From Litoreibacter janthinus (GTDB lineage: Bacteria; Pseudomonadota; Alphaproteobacteria; Rhodobacterales; Rhodobacteraceae), in the NCBI RefSeq assembly GCF_900111945.1, contig NZ_FOYO01000001.1, positions 806,751-870,750 on the forward strand: a DNA stretch of 64,000 bases, written 5' to 3'. Shown piece after piece: positions 52,727 to 61,042 of the stretch. The translations under genes were made by a program, and so were the position numbers. How positions within the stretch are numbered: position 1 is the first letter of the stretch; the number at the start of each line of letters is the position of its first letter. The notes beneath the pieces were generated by a model, which saw only the letters and a list, made by a program, of their open reading frames with translations, ran no database searches and had not been told where the DNA came from.

Positions 52727-53977
52727 TCAGCGTAAGGATCGGCCTTTTTTGATGGCATCGTGCCCGAACTTTTCTCGAATCTTGTCTGTCGCACGCTCGG
52801 CCTCGGTGCGTTTTGCTGCATCTGGATCAAGCAAGTCCGGTGTACGGTCCGCGTCGTCCTGCGGTATCAGATCTGAAATTCCGACGCCCAAAAGGCGGTA
52901 TGGACCCTCATTCACACTGGACATGAGGTCTCGCGCAATGCGGTAGATGCGATCTGCCAATTGCGTGGGATCACGTAAAGACTGCCGTCGCGTGACGATT
53001 TTGAACTTTGCAGTCTTCAATTTCAACGTGACGACGCGACCCGCAATCTGTTTGGCCTTAGCACGGTCCGACACCTTTTCGGCCATGCGCCAAAGATGGC
53101 CGTCCAGCAAATCTGCATCTGCCGTGTCGTCATGGAACGTCGTTTCGTTCGAGATGCCCTTTACGGGCTCTTGGGAGGAAACACGACGACGGTCTTGCCC
53201 GCGTGCCAAGTGCCAAAGCCGATCACCCATCGACCCAAACCTCGCATGCAGGTCTTGCCGATCCCACCGAAGCAAGTCGGCAAACGTGCGAATGCCCGCT
53301 TTCTCTAGGCTTTCGCGCGTGACGGCGCCAACACCCCATATCAGCGAAACCGGACGATCGCGCAGGAAGTCGTCAGTCTCCGCCTTGCCTATGACCGAGA
53401 AACCGCGTGGCTTGTCCAAGTCGGATGCGACCTTGGCGAGGAACTTGTTGTGGCTTAGGCCAATTGATCCGCTTATGCCTATTTCGCTTTCCATCCGGTT
53501 CACAAGGCGCGCCAGCATCACCGCGGGTGGAGCGTGGTGAAGTTTCTCTGTTCCCGTAAGGTCAAGAAACGCTTCGTCTAAGGAAAGAGGTTCAATGGCA
53601 GGGGTCAATTCCTCCATCAATGCTCGGATCTGACGGGAAACCGATACATACACGTCCATGCGCCCCCGCACGACTTCGGCCTCTGGGCACAGTTTGAGCG
53701 CCTGAAACATCGGCATGGCAGAGCGCACACCTTTAATGCGGGCGATGTAGCAGGCCGTCGAAACGACGCCGCGCCTGCCCCCGCCAATTATGACAGGTTT
53801 GTCGCGCAGCGCTGGATTGTCCCGCTTTTCGACCGAAGCGTAGAAGGCGTCACAATCCATATGGGCGATAGACAGCTCGAACAGCTCTGGATGAGACATG
53901 ACCCTTGGGGATCCGCAGGCCGGACACCGCGCACCCTGATCGTATTGATGGAAACATGTTCGGCAAAGCGCTGGCAT
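52727..53977 (-). CDS. dinB: DNA polymerase IV (Y family) with N-terminal zinc ribbon
   Basis: A 416-residue translesion polymerase. Catalytic acidic residues appear in AHMDCDAFYASVE and SLDEAFLDLTG, with KPVIIGGGRRGVVSTACY between and LSHNKFLAKVASDLDKP after. The first 25 residues add a CxxC-x9-CxxC ribbon (CRTC and CPAC) absent from E. coli DinB. The C terminus lacks an obvious QLxLF clamp motif. Divergent from a Nudix gene, with a palindrome between them. Confidence 0.94.
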   Translation of the reverse strand: MPALCRTCFHQYDQGARCPACGSPRVMSHPELFELSIAHMDCDAFYASVEKRDNPALRDKPVIIGGGRRGVVSTACYIARIKGVRSAMPMFQALKLCPEAEVVRGRMDVYVSVSRQIRALMEELTPAIEPLSLDEAFLDLTGTEKLHHAPPAVMLARLVNRMESEIGISGSIGLSHNKFLAKVASDLDKPRGFSVIGKAETDDFLRDRPVSLIWGVGAVTRESLEKAGIRTFADLLRWDRQDLHARFGSMGDRLWHLARGQDRRRVSSQEPVKGISNETTFHDDTADADLLDGHLWRMAEKVSDRAKAKQIAGRVVTLKLKTAKFKIVTRRQSLRDPTQLADRIYRIARDLMSSVNEGPYRLLGVGISDLIPQDDADRTPDLLDPDAAKRTEAERATDKIREKFGHDAIKKGRSLR

Positions 53978-54012
53978 ATAATCGTGATACGCCAGCGCGA
54001 TTAGCGCGGCAA

Positions 54013-54029
54013 TCTTATGCTACATAAGA
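54013..54029. promoter_or_regulatory. 17-bp palindrome between dinB and a Nudix gene
   Basis: TCTTATG, CTA, CATAAGA: perfect 7-bp arms, ending 3 bp before the Nudix ATG and 36 bp before the dinB ATG. It does not match the alphaproteobacterial LexA box (GTTC-N7-GTTC). It could be an operator for both genes or a chance palindrome. Confidence 0.45.
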
Positions 54030-54032
54030 GAG

Positions 54033-54440
54033 ATGGAATTTCACGGCTCGAAAGTTGCGGTATTTATCGGGAATCGCCTGCTGGTTTCCCTACGCGACGA
54101 TTTTAAAGATATCCCGTTTCCTGCTTGCTGGGACTTCGCGGGAGGAGGGTGCGAAAAGGGTGAGACTCCTGAGGATTGTGCCGTACGCGAGTTGAAAGAG
54201 GAATTTGGGCTTGAATTGACTCGGAACCAATTGGTCGGGAAAACGGCTTATCAAACGAACGCTCCGGCGGGGACTGCATATTTCTTCGTGGCCCATCTGC
54301 CCGAAGGGTCTGAATCGAACGTGGTCTTCGGGGATGAGGGGCAACGCTGGGCTCTCATGGCCATTACTGACTATCTGGCCCGCGATGATGCGATTCCACA
54401 TCTGCAAACCCGCCTGCGACTGTATCTGGAAAGACTCTAG
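54033..54440 (+). CDS. Nudix hydrolase
   Basis: A 135-residue hydrolase with WDFAGGGCEKGETPEDCAVR followed by ELKEEFG, a full Nudix box. The first strand has AVFIGNRLLVSLRDD. Substrate unknown; the divergent partner is dinB, so nucleotide pool cleaning is possible but unproven. AAGAGAG serves as ribosome site and overlaps the palindrome. Confidence 0.88.
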   Translation: MEFHGSKVAVFIGNRLLVSLRDDFKDIPFPACWDFAGGGCEKGETPEDCAVRELKEEFGLELTRNQLVGKTAYQTNAPAGTAYFFVAHLPEGSESNVVFGDEGQRWALMAITDYLARDDAIPHLQTRLRLYLERL

Positions 54441-54529
54441 CCTCCGATATCGGACGAAACAGACCGTTTCTTTCTTCTAAACGCGCCTTTGGGACCCCAT
54501 ATATCCATTATAACAGTGAAGGGACTTTG

Positions 54530-55420
54530 ATGATGGAAGACATTATTTTGGGATTTCTGGGCAATAATGCTGTGTTCTTGCTCTTGTTCGTTTTTCTGGT
54601 CGTTGTCGTCCTCGCAGGCGTTAGGATCGTCCCGCAAAGCGAAAAACACGTAGTAGAGCGGTTTGGCCGTCTCCGTTCGGTCCTTGGGCCTGGCATCAAC
54701 TTTATTGTGCCATTTCTCGACCGCGTTGCGCACAAGATTTCCATTCTTGAGCGTCAGTTGCCAACCAACCGACAGGATGCCATCACCTCGGACAACGTGC
54801 TGGTCCAAGTCGAAAGCAGTGTCTTCTACCGCATCATTGAGCCGGAAAAGACAGTTTATCGTATCCGCGATATCGACGCTGCGATTGCGACGACTGTTGC
54901 TGGTATCGTGCGGTCCGAGATTGGTACGCTGGAACTTGATGAGGTTCAGTCGAACCGCGCACAGTTGATCCAACGCATTCAGGGCGCCCTGGAGCGCATC
55001 GTGGATGACTGGGGTATTGAAGTTACCCGCGCTGAAATACTTGATGTGAATCTTGATGAGGCCACTCGCGCAGCCATGTTGCAGCAGCTCAACGCGGAGC
55101 GCGCGCGTCGTGCGCAGGTGACCGAAGCAGAAGGCTCCAAGCGGTCGGTCGAACTGAATGCCGACGCGCAGCTTTATGCGGCTGAGCAACTTGCCAAAGC
55201 GCGCCGCATCCAAGCGGATGCTGAAGCCTATGCGACCGGCGTGGTTGCAGCTGCGATTCAAGAGAACGGAATTGAGGCTGCGCAATACCAAGTGGCGCTG
55301 AAGCAAGTCGAGGCGCTGACTGAAGTCGGCAAGGGTGCAGGCAAGCAAACCGTTCTGATGCCGACAAGCGTGCTGGATGCGTTCGGCGATGCCTTCAAAC
55401 TTCTGAAAGGGAGGACCTGA
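54530..55420 (+). CDS. SPFH/band 7 membrane protein (QmcA/stomatin-like)
   Basis: A 296-residue protein with one N-terminal helix (about 8-28), then the band 7 domain (RIVPQSEKHVVERFGRL and GPGINFIVPFLDRVAHKISIL) and a long helical Ala/Glu-rich coiled coil. Such proteins form large rings or microdomains at the inner membrane. Starts at 54530 or 54533 are both possible after AAGGGA. The nfeD gene overlaps its stop by one base, the standard pairing. Confidence 0.92.
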   Translation: MMEDIILGFLGNNAVFLLLFVFLVVVVLAGVRIVPQSEKHVVERFGRLRSVLGPGINFIVPFLDRVAHKISILERQLPTNRQDAITSDNVLVQVESSVFYRIIEPEKTVYRIRDIDAAIATTVAGIVRSEIGTLELDEVQSNRAQLIQRIQGALERIVDDWGIEVTRAEILDVNLDEATRAAMLQQLNAERARRAQVTEAEGSKRSVELNADAQLYAAEQLAKARRIQADAEAYATGVVAAAIQENGIEAAQYQVALKQVEALTEVGKGAGKQTVLMPTSVLDAFGDAFKLLKGRT

Positions 55421-55719
55421 TGGAACAATACATTCTCTGGAACCAATACTGGGTCTGGTTCGCTTTGGCTTTGGCGCTGGGCGTGTGTGAGATTCTGCTG
55501 CCGGGATACATTTTGTTGGGCTTCGCTTTGGCGGCGGCCGCAATGGGAATTGTGTTCGCGTCCGGCATAGGCCCCGCGCAGGCGATGATGGACTCACTCC
55601 CTGTCACCCTGTCAATCTATGGCGGGATGTCGTTGGTGACCTGGTTGGCCTTGCGCCAGTATTTTGGACGGCGCGACGGTCAAGTCAAAGTCTGGGACAA
55701 AGACATCAACGAAAACTGA
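55420..55719 (+). CDS. NfeD-like membrane protein (short form)
   Basis: A 99-residue protein with three hydrophobic helices (WVWFALALALGVCEILLPGY and two more) and a short C-terminal tail. It lacks both the ClpP-like protease part and a full OB-fold domain of long NfeD. It is coupled to the SPFH gene and probably partners with that complex. Confidence 0.88.
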   Translation: MEQYILWNQYWVWFALALALGVCEILLPGYILLGFALAAAAMGIVFASGIGPAQAMMDSLPVTLSIYGGMSLVTWLALRQYFGRRDGQVKVWDKDINEN

Positions 55720-55745
55720 TTCCTTTTTCTGACAATTCAGAAAAT

Positions 55746-55780
55746 GTGTATCCCCGTGTCGTCTTGGCGCGGGGATACAC
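55746..55780 (+). terminator. Long inverted repeat after the SPFH-NfeD pair
   Basis: GTGTATCCCCG and CGGGGATACAC are perfect 11-bp arms with a 13-base loop, 27 bp after the nfeD stop. The following bases (GCTTCTAAC) are not a T-run, so it may be a weak terminator or an mRNA-end hairpin. The rest of 55781-55999 is AT-rich and presumably holds the promoter of the next gene. Confidence 0.6.
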
Positions 55781-55999
55781 GCTTCTAACACCAAAATAGT
55801 TTCATAAAATTATTCATTGTGTCCATTTCTGACGGTCTTGTGAGGCGCTGCTCTTTCTTGCACAAACTCTGTTCATGCGCGCACCAGTCGTGCGCAATTC
55901 TCAACAAACTGTTCATTGAGAGTGATCGCTCCAAGCTCCAAATTAGGTTCATCAACAGCAACAACGCTGAACCTGAAAAACGAAACTGGAGTACACAAA

Positions 56000-56287
56000 A
56001 TGAAAACCATCATCGCAACTGTTATCGCCCTGACCGCAACCGCACCTGCTTTTGCAGAAGTGAGCAATCCACAAGCGTTCTTCGCAATGGGCAACGATTC
56101 CGCCGCTGAATTGACCATCGGGGATACGTCGACCGGTAACCTGAACCAGGCCCTGAAAGTTGGCATCTCCGCAAACGAGTCTGCCGCTGAAATGAACGCA
56201 AAAATTGCTGGCACCGACGTCAGCCGCAACGTTCAAGCGTTCTTCGCACTGGGCAACGACTCCGCCGCCGAGCGCATTCTGAACTAA
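56000..56287 (+). CDS. Small secreted protein with internal AFFAxGNDSAAE repeats
   Basis: A 95-residue protein with signal peptide MKTIIATVIALTATAPAFA. The mature part has two nearly identical blocks, PQAFFAMGNDSAAE at about residue 23 and VQAFFALGNDSAAE at about 77, and a degenerate third (GISANESAAE) between them. No Cys. I do not recognise a family. The start was chosen because it begins the signal peptide, with GGAG upstream. A strong terminator follows. Confidence 0.82.
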   Translation: MKTIIATVIALTATAPAFAEVSNPQAFFAMGNDSAAELTIGDTSTGNLNQALKVGISANESAAEMNAKIAGTDVSRNVQAFFALGNDSAAERILN

Positions 56288-56316
56288 TCCAAAGGTCTTC
56301 CTCCTCCCAAGACCTC

Positions 56317-56348
56317 AAACGGGCTCCTCTTAACCGAGGGGCCCGTTT
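56317..56348. terminator. Strong terminator after the repeat protein (overlaps the pyrF end)
   Basis: A 13-pair stem (AAACGGGCTCCTC with GAGGGGCCCGTTT, one G-U) with a 6-base loop is followed by TTT on the plus strand. The A-run on the left lets it serve pyrF, whose stop begins just after. Confidence 0.9.
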
Positions 56349-56349
56349 T

Positions 56350-57039
56350 TTATGGAAGCTCCGCCAAAATGGCCTGCGCCGCATCGCGAGGATTCGACGC
56401 CTGCCAGACCGGTCGGCCGACGACGATATGATCCGCGCCGTCGCCAATCGCGCTGGCAGGGGTCGAAACACGCTTTTGATCGCCAAGGGCCGATCCCGAC
56501 GGGCGCACGCCAGGGGTCACAATCAACCGTCCCGCGGCTTCTGGCAGGGCACGGATCATCGCCGCCTCTTGTGGGGATGCAATCACACCGTCCGCACCTG
56601 CCTCAAAAGCCTTGGCCGCGCGTTCCAATGTGATTTCGCGAAGGTCACCCGCCTTGATGCACCCGTCGTCTAAATCCGACCGGTCCAAGGAGGTGAGGAT
56701 AGTAACGCCCAAGATCTTCAAGTTGGTGCCCGACGCTCCCTCTTTTGCTGCACGAACCACTTGCGGATCACCATGTACAGTCAGGAAGTCGTGGTCGAAT
56801 TGCGCAAGGCCGCGCACTGCAGCTTCGACTGTAGCGCCGATGTCGAAAAGCTTCATGTCGAGGAAGATACGCTTACCATGCTCGTCTTTGAGCTCATTGG
56901 CGAGCGCGAGGCCACCGCCAGTCAGCATTCCGAGGCCGATTTTATAGAAACTAACGCTGTCTCCCAAGCGCTGAGTCAATTCAAGCCCAGCAAGGGCGTT
57001 TGGAAGGTCGATCGCGACGATCAGGCGGTCATCAGACAT
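56350..57039 (-). CDS. pyrF: Orotidine 5'-phosphate decarboxylase
   Basis: A 229-residue TIM-barrel enzyme making UMP. It has IVAIDLPNALAGLEL, FLDMKLFDIGATVEAA (the catalytic DxKxxD region), LTVHGDPQ and VTPGVRPSGSALGDQKR, and DHIVVGRPVW near the C terminus. Single gene between two terminator-bounded neighbours. Confidence 0.96.
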   Translation of the reverse strand: MSDDRLIVAIDLPNALAGLELTQRLGDSVSFYKIGLGMLTGGGLALANELKDEHGKRIFLDMKLFDIGATVEAAVRGLAQFDHDFLTVHGDPQVVRAAKEGASGTNLKILGVTILTSLDRSDLDDGCIKAGDLREITLERAAKAFEAGADGVIASPQEAAMIRALPEAAGRLIVTPGVRPSGSALGDQKRVSTPASAIGDGADHIVVGRPVWQASNPRDAAQAILAELP

Positions 57040-57097
57040 GGGGGAGGGCCTTTGCAGCTAGGGGTTTTCCCTTAGCTGCATGTCTGAGGCCTTTCCG

Positions 57098-57412
57098 TCA
57101 AGCTGCGGTGGAAATTTCCGACAGGCCCATAGTGTCTTTAAACTGGCGGATCATATCGTTCAGATGAACCAACCGCCCAGTTTGCTTGATCGGCGACCGA
57201 GACATGAATTTCGCCCGCCCCTTCGCACGGTGTGCTTTTGCCCTTTTGACCAAGACAGTAGCGACTGCACTGAAATCGGTGTCTATCGGCAAAGGTGCCG
57301 AGATTGGAACCTTGCGGGTTTCGTGCCCCTCGTGGAATACGACCAAAGCTTCGAAGCAACGCGTTGCGGCGTTGTAATTCAGGTTTTGCACTTCTGTTTG
57401 ATAACTGCTCAT
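57098..57412 (-). CDS. Unrecognised small cytoplasmic protein
   Basis: A 104-residue basic protein starting MSSYQTEVQNLNYNAATRCF at an ATG preceded by an excellent AAGGAGG. No signal peptide or helix. The central part (LVKRAKAHRAKGRAKFMSR) is strongly basic and could bind nucleic acid. I do not recognise a family. It is divergent from clpB; whether it is also heat-induced cannot be read, as no sigma-32 box faces it. Confidence 0.75.
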   Translation of the reverse strand: MSSYQTEVQNLNYNAATRCFEALVVFHEGHETRKVPISAPLPIDTDFSAVATVLVKRAKAHRAKGRAKFMSRSPIKQTGRLVHLNDMIRQFKDTMGLSEISTAA

Positions 57413-57524
57413 AGTTACCTCCTTTTCCTTAATAACAACGTAGGAACGGAAAGGTTCCGTCGCCACTCAGGCTCGGTCACAAGGCAGTGAATCGCTGTAA
57501 TGTCGGGATTTTGTGATCACACCC

Positions 57525-57553
57525 CTTGAGCGTGCGGAAGTCGCACCCCATCT
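57525..57553 (+). promoter_or_regulatory. Predicted sigma-32 (RpoH) promoter of clpB
   Basis: CCCCTTGAG with the core CTTGAG at 57525-57530, 15 bp, then CCCCATCT at 57546-57553. This is a close match to the heat-shock consensus CTTGAA / CCCCATnT and lies 79 bp before the ClpB ATG. Confidence 0.75.
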
Positions 57554-57632
57554 ACGATTTGAGGTTTGTCAAAGCACAGTGCCGCTTAGCGGGCTACAAT
57601 TCGACAAAGGCTTAATGAAAGGAACGTACCCA

Positions 57633-60248
57633 ATGGATTTGGAAAAATTCACCGAGCGTGCCCGAGGATTCATCCAGGCCGCGCAAACAATCGCAATGCG
57701 TGAGGATCACCAGCGTCTTGCACCTGAACACCTACTCAAAGCGATCATGGACGACGAGCAAGGACTCGCCTCCAACCTGATTTCCGCTGCTGGCGGAGCG
57801 CCTGCGCGCGTGAAAGAAGCCGTTGAACTGGCTATGGGTAAAATCCCGAAGGTCACTGGCTCTGGCGGGCAGGTCTATATGGACAGCCAAACCGGCAAAG
57901 TGCTGGACGAGGCGGAGAAACTGGCGAAGAAGGCTGGCGACAGCTTTGTGCCCGTTGAACGCATGCTTTGCGCCTTGGCGATGGTCAAAAGCCCTGCAAA
58001 GGACGCGTTGGACGCGGGTGCCGTGACGGCGCAAAAGTTGAACTCTGCCATCAATGATGTTCGTAAGGGCCGCACCGCGGATAGCGCCAATGCCGAAGAA
58101 GGCTATGACGCCCTGAAGAAATATGCACGCGACCTGACCGAAGCTGCGCGTGAAGGCAAGATTGACCCGATCATCGGCCGGGACGAAGAAATTCGCCGGA
58201 CGATGCAGGTTCTGTCGCGCCGCACCAAGAACAACCCTGTTTTGATCGGGGAGCCGGGCGTGGGTAAAACTGCGATTGCCGAGGGTCTTGCACTGCGAAT
58301 CGTGAATGGCGACGTGCCTGAATCCCTGCGCAACAAGCGACTGATGTCCTTGGATATGGGCGCGTTGATTGCAGGCGCGAAGTATCGCGGCGAGTTCGAA
58401 GAACGCTTGAAAGCGATCCTGTCCGAAGTGACTGCCGCTGCCGGCGAGATCATCTTGTTCATCGACGAGATGCACACGCTGGTCGGTGCTGGCGCAAGCG
58501 AAGGGTCCATGGACGCCTCCAACCTACTGAAACCCGCCTTGGCACGAGGCGAATTGCACTGCGTCGGCGCGACGACTTTGGACGAGTATCGCAAACATGT
58601 TGAGAAAGACGCGGCTTTGGCGCGGCGCTTCCAGCCTGTGATGGTGGAAGAGCCAACTGTTGAAGACACTGTCTCGATCCTGCGCGGTATCAAAGAAAAG
58701 TACGAACTGCACCACGGCGTCCGGATTTCGGACAGTGCGTTGGTCGCTGCGGCAGAACTGTCGCACCGCTATATCACCGACCGCTTTTTGCCAGATAAGG
58801 CCATCGACCTTGTTGACGAGGCTGCATCACGGTTGCGGATGGAAGTCGATTCCAAACCGGAAGAACTGGACGCACTGGATCGCCAGATCCTTCAATTGCA
58901 AATCGAAGCCGCTGCCTTGGAAAAAGAGGATGATGCGGCTTCCATGGATCGTCTCGAGACGCTTCAAAAAGAGCTGGCGGAGCTGCAAGAGCGCTCGTCC
59001 GAGATGACGGCGGCTTGGCAGGCAGAACGCGACAAGCTGGAGGGCGCACGTGATCTGAAGGAAAAGCTGGACAGGGCGCGGGCTGAGCTCGACATCGCCA
59101 AACGCGAAGGCAATCTCGCCAAAGCGGGTGAGCTTTCCTATGGTGTGATTCCAGAGCTGGAAAAAGCGCTAGTAGAAGCGGAGAGCCGCGAAGAAACTCA
59201 GATGGTCGAAGAGGCCGTGCGGCCCGAACAGATTGCCAGTGTGGTGGAGCGGTGGACCGGTATCCCGACCTCCAAAATGCTGGAGGGCGAACGCGACAAA
59301 CTGCTTCGTATGGAAGAAGAGCTTGGTCGTCGTGTGATCGGGCAACGCAGTGCTGTGCAGGCGGTCTCGAACGCGGTGCGCCGTGCGCGGGCTGGGCTGA
59401 ATGACGAGAACCGGCCTCTGGGCTCGTTCCTGTTCCTTGGACCAACCGGCGTCGGTAAAACAGAGCTGACCAAAGCGGTCGCCGAATACCTGTTCGACGA
59501 TGATAGCGCAATGGTGCGGATCGACATGTCCGAGTTCATGGAGAAGCATGCCGTGTCTCGTCTGATCGGTGCCCCTCCGGGCTATGTCGGGTATGACGAG
59601 GGCGGTGTTCTGACCGAGGCCGTGCGGCGCAGACCCTATCAGGTTGTGCTATTCGACGAGGTCGAGAAAGCCCACCCCGATGTGTTCAACGTGTTGTTGC
59701 AAGTGCTCGATGACGGTGTTCTGACGGACGGCCAAGGCCGGACTGTGGACTTCAAGCAAACACTGATCATCCTGACCTCCAACCTCGGGGCGCAGGCACT
59801 GAGCCAACTGCCTGATGGTGCGGATGCGGCCGGGGCCAAACGCGACGTCATGGATGCGGTGCGGGCCCACTTCCGCCCCGAGTTTCTGAACCGACTGGAT
59901 GAGACGATCATCTTCGATCGCCTTGCCCGCGAGGACATGAACGCGATCGTGGACATCCAGATGGCCCGTTTGGAAAAACGGCTTGCTGGCCGAAAGATCG
60001 TGCTGGCACTGGACGAAGACGCCAAGCAATGGCTGGCCGACGAAGGCTACGATCCCGTCTTCGGTGCACGTCCTTTGAAGCGCGCAATCCAGCGTTCGTT
60101 GCAGGATCCATTGGCCGAGATGATCTTGGCTGGCGAAGTTCTCGATGGCTCTACGGTCGAGGTAAGCGTCGGTCCCGAAGGTCTTCTAGTTGGGGGTCGC
60201 GTGAGTGCGTCCAACAGGCCCAAGCCGGAAGACGCAGTGGTTCACTAA
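57633..60248 (+). CDS. clpB: ATP-dependent disaggregase ClpB
   Basis: An 871-residue Hsp104-type unfoldase working with DnaK. The N domain starts [20 protein letters not shown]. The two AAA+ modules have Walker [10 protein letters not shown] (about 208) and GPTGVGKTE (about 608). Between them is the ClpB coiled-coil M domain (about 410-525), which separates it from ClpA. There is no ClpP-loop. The frame is open from 57513, but the sigma-32 promoter lies inside that extension, so translation must begin downstream at 57633 (AAGGA upstream). Confidence 0.97.
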   Translation: MDLEKFTERARGFIQAAQTIAMREDHQRLAPEHLLKAIMDDEQGLASNLISAAGGAPARVKEAVELAMGKIPKVTGSGGQVYMDSQTGKVLDEAEKLAKKAGDSFVPVERMLCALAMVKSPAKDALDAGAVTAQKLNSAINDVRKGRTADSANAEEGYDALKKYARDLTEAAREGKIDPIIGRDEEIRRTMQVLSRRTKNNPVLIGEPGVGKTAIAEGLALRIVNGDVPESLRNKRLMSLDMGALIAGAKYRGEFEERLKAILSEVTAAAGEIILFIDEMHTLVGAGASEGSMDASNLLKPALARGELHCVGATTLDEYRKHVEKDAALARRFQPVMVEEPTVEDTVSILRGIKEKYELHHGVRISDSALVAAAELSHRYITDRFLPDKAIDLVDEAASRLRMEVDSKPEELDALDRQILQLQIEAAALEKEDDAASMDRLETLQKELAELQERSSEMTAAWQAERDKLEGARDLKEKLDRARAELDIAKREGNLAKAGELSYGVIPELEKALVEAESREETQMVEEAVRPEQIASVVERWTGIPTSKMLEGERDKLLRMEEELGRRVIGQRSAVQAVSNAVRRARAGLNDENRPLGSFLFLGPTGVGKTELTKAVAEYLFDDDSAMVRIDMSEFMEKHAVSRLIGAPPGYVGYDEGGVLTEAVRRRPYQVVLFDEVEKAHPDVFNVLLQVLDDGVLTDGQGRTVDFKQTLIILTSNLGAQALSQLPDGADAAGAKRDVMDAVRAHFRPEFLNRLDETIIFDRLAREDMNAIVDIQMARLEKRLAGRKIVLALDEDAKQWLADEGYDPVFGARPLKRAIQRSLQDPLAEMILAGEVLDGSTVEVSVGPEGLLVGGRVSASNRPKPEDAVVH

Positions 60249-60253
60249 ACGAA

Positions 60254-60279
60254 AAAGGGCGCCGGTTTCGGCGCCCTTT
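60254..60279. terminator. Terminator between clpB and the fasciclin gene
   Basis: AAAGGGCGCC, loop GGTTTC, GGCGCCCTTT: a perfect 10-bp stem with an A-run before and CTTAATT after, between converging genes. Confidence 0.88.
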
Positions 60280-60299
60280 CTTAATTCAGCCCAAGCATT

Positions 60300-60782
60300 T
60301 TAGCTTGCCGGCATGATGACTTTGTCGATGACATGGATCACGCCGTTCGAGGCTTCGATATCAGCCGCGGTAACATTGGCATCATTCACCATAACGCCGC
60401 CTTCGGTCTTGATAGTGATCTCGCCACCTTGCACAGTCGGAGCGGTCATGCCGTCAGACAGATCGCCCGACATGACTTTGCCGGCTACCACATGGTAAGT
60501 CAGGATCGCGGTGAGTTGGTCCTTGTTCTCTGGCAGCAGCAGGCTCTCGACCGTACCATCTGGCAGGGCCGCGAATGCTTCGTCCGTTGGTGCAAATACC
60601 GTGAACGGGCCTTCGCCTTTCAGTGTGTCAACCAGACCTGCGGCTTGAACAGCGGCCACCAGTGTGCCGAAGCTGCCAGCGCCTACTGCAGTGTCGACGA
60701 TATCTTTGGAGTGGCCGTCAGCGAAAGCTGGCGCGGTCAGGGCAGCGGCGGCGGTCAAAGCGATAAAAGTTCTGCGGATCAT
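60300..60782 (-). CDS. Secreted fasciclin (FAS1) domain protein
   Basis: A 160-residue protein with signal peptide [21 protein letters not shown] and one FAS1 domain: [47 protein letters not shown] and a C-terminal [14 protein letters not shown]1 domains are adhesive or ligand-binding; small secreted forms are widespread in Rhodobacterales with no firm role known to me. Confidence 0.93.
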   Translation of the reverse strand: MIRRTFIALTAAAALTAPAFADGHSKDIVDTAVGAGSFGTLVAAVQAAGLVDTLKGEGPFTVFAPTDEAFAALPDGTVESLLLPENKDQLTAILTYHVVAGKVMSGDLSDGMTAPTVQGGEITIKTEGGVMVNDANVTAADIEASNGVIHVIDKVIMPAS

Positions 60783-61042
60783 TTCGTAGTCTCCCGTAGT
60801 ATTACAAAAGACGCCCGTGATTGAGCATCGGAACCGATACGCACGAAACCCTTGGCAGGATGCCGCCGGTTGGAGGTTATTTTGGCTTGATCAGAAGGGC
60901 TGGCGGACTAAGCCGCGCGGAATTCCGGTTTCCAGTGACATTCTTGTTATCGACTGTGATCGCCAAGGGCTGCGCCGACCTTTCACTTGCTTGTATTCCA
61001 AACGCATCCGACAGTAGCGGGACAGATTTGAGAGGGGCAGAA

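Noticed and set aside
54437..55597. A 386-codon minus-strand open frame over the SPFH and nfeD genes
   Set aside because: Antisense shadow of two clearly recognisable genes; composition is not protein-like.
60821..61042. 74-codon N-terminal extension of the glutamate synthase-family gene
   Set aside because: No conserved sequence in it, and a ribosome site plus membrane helix begin at 61043.
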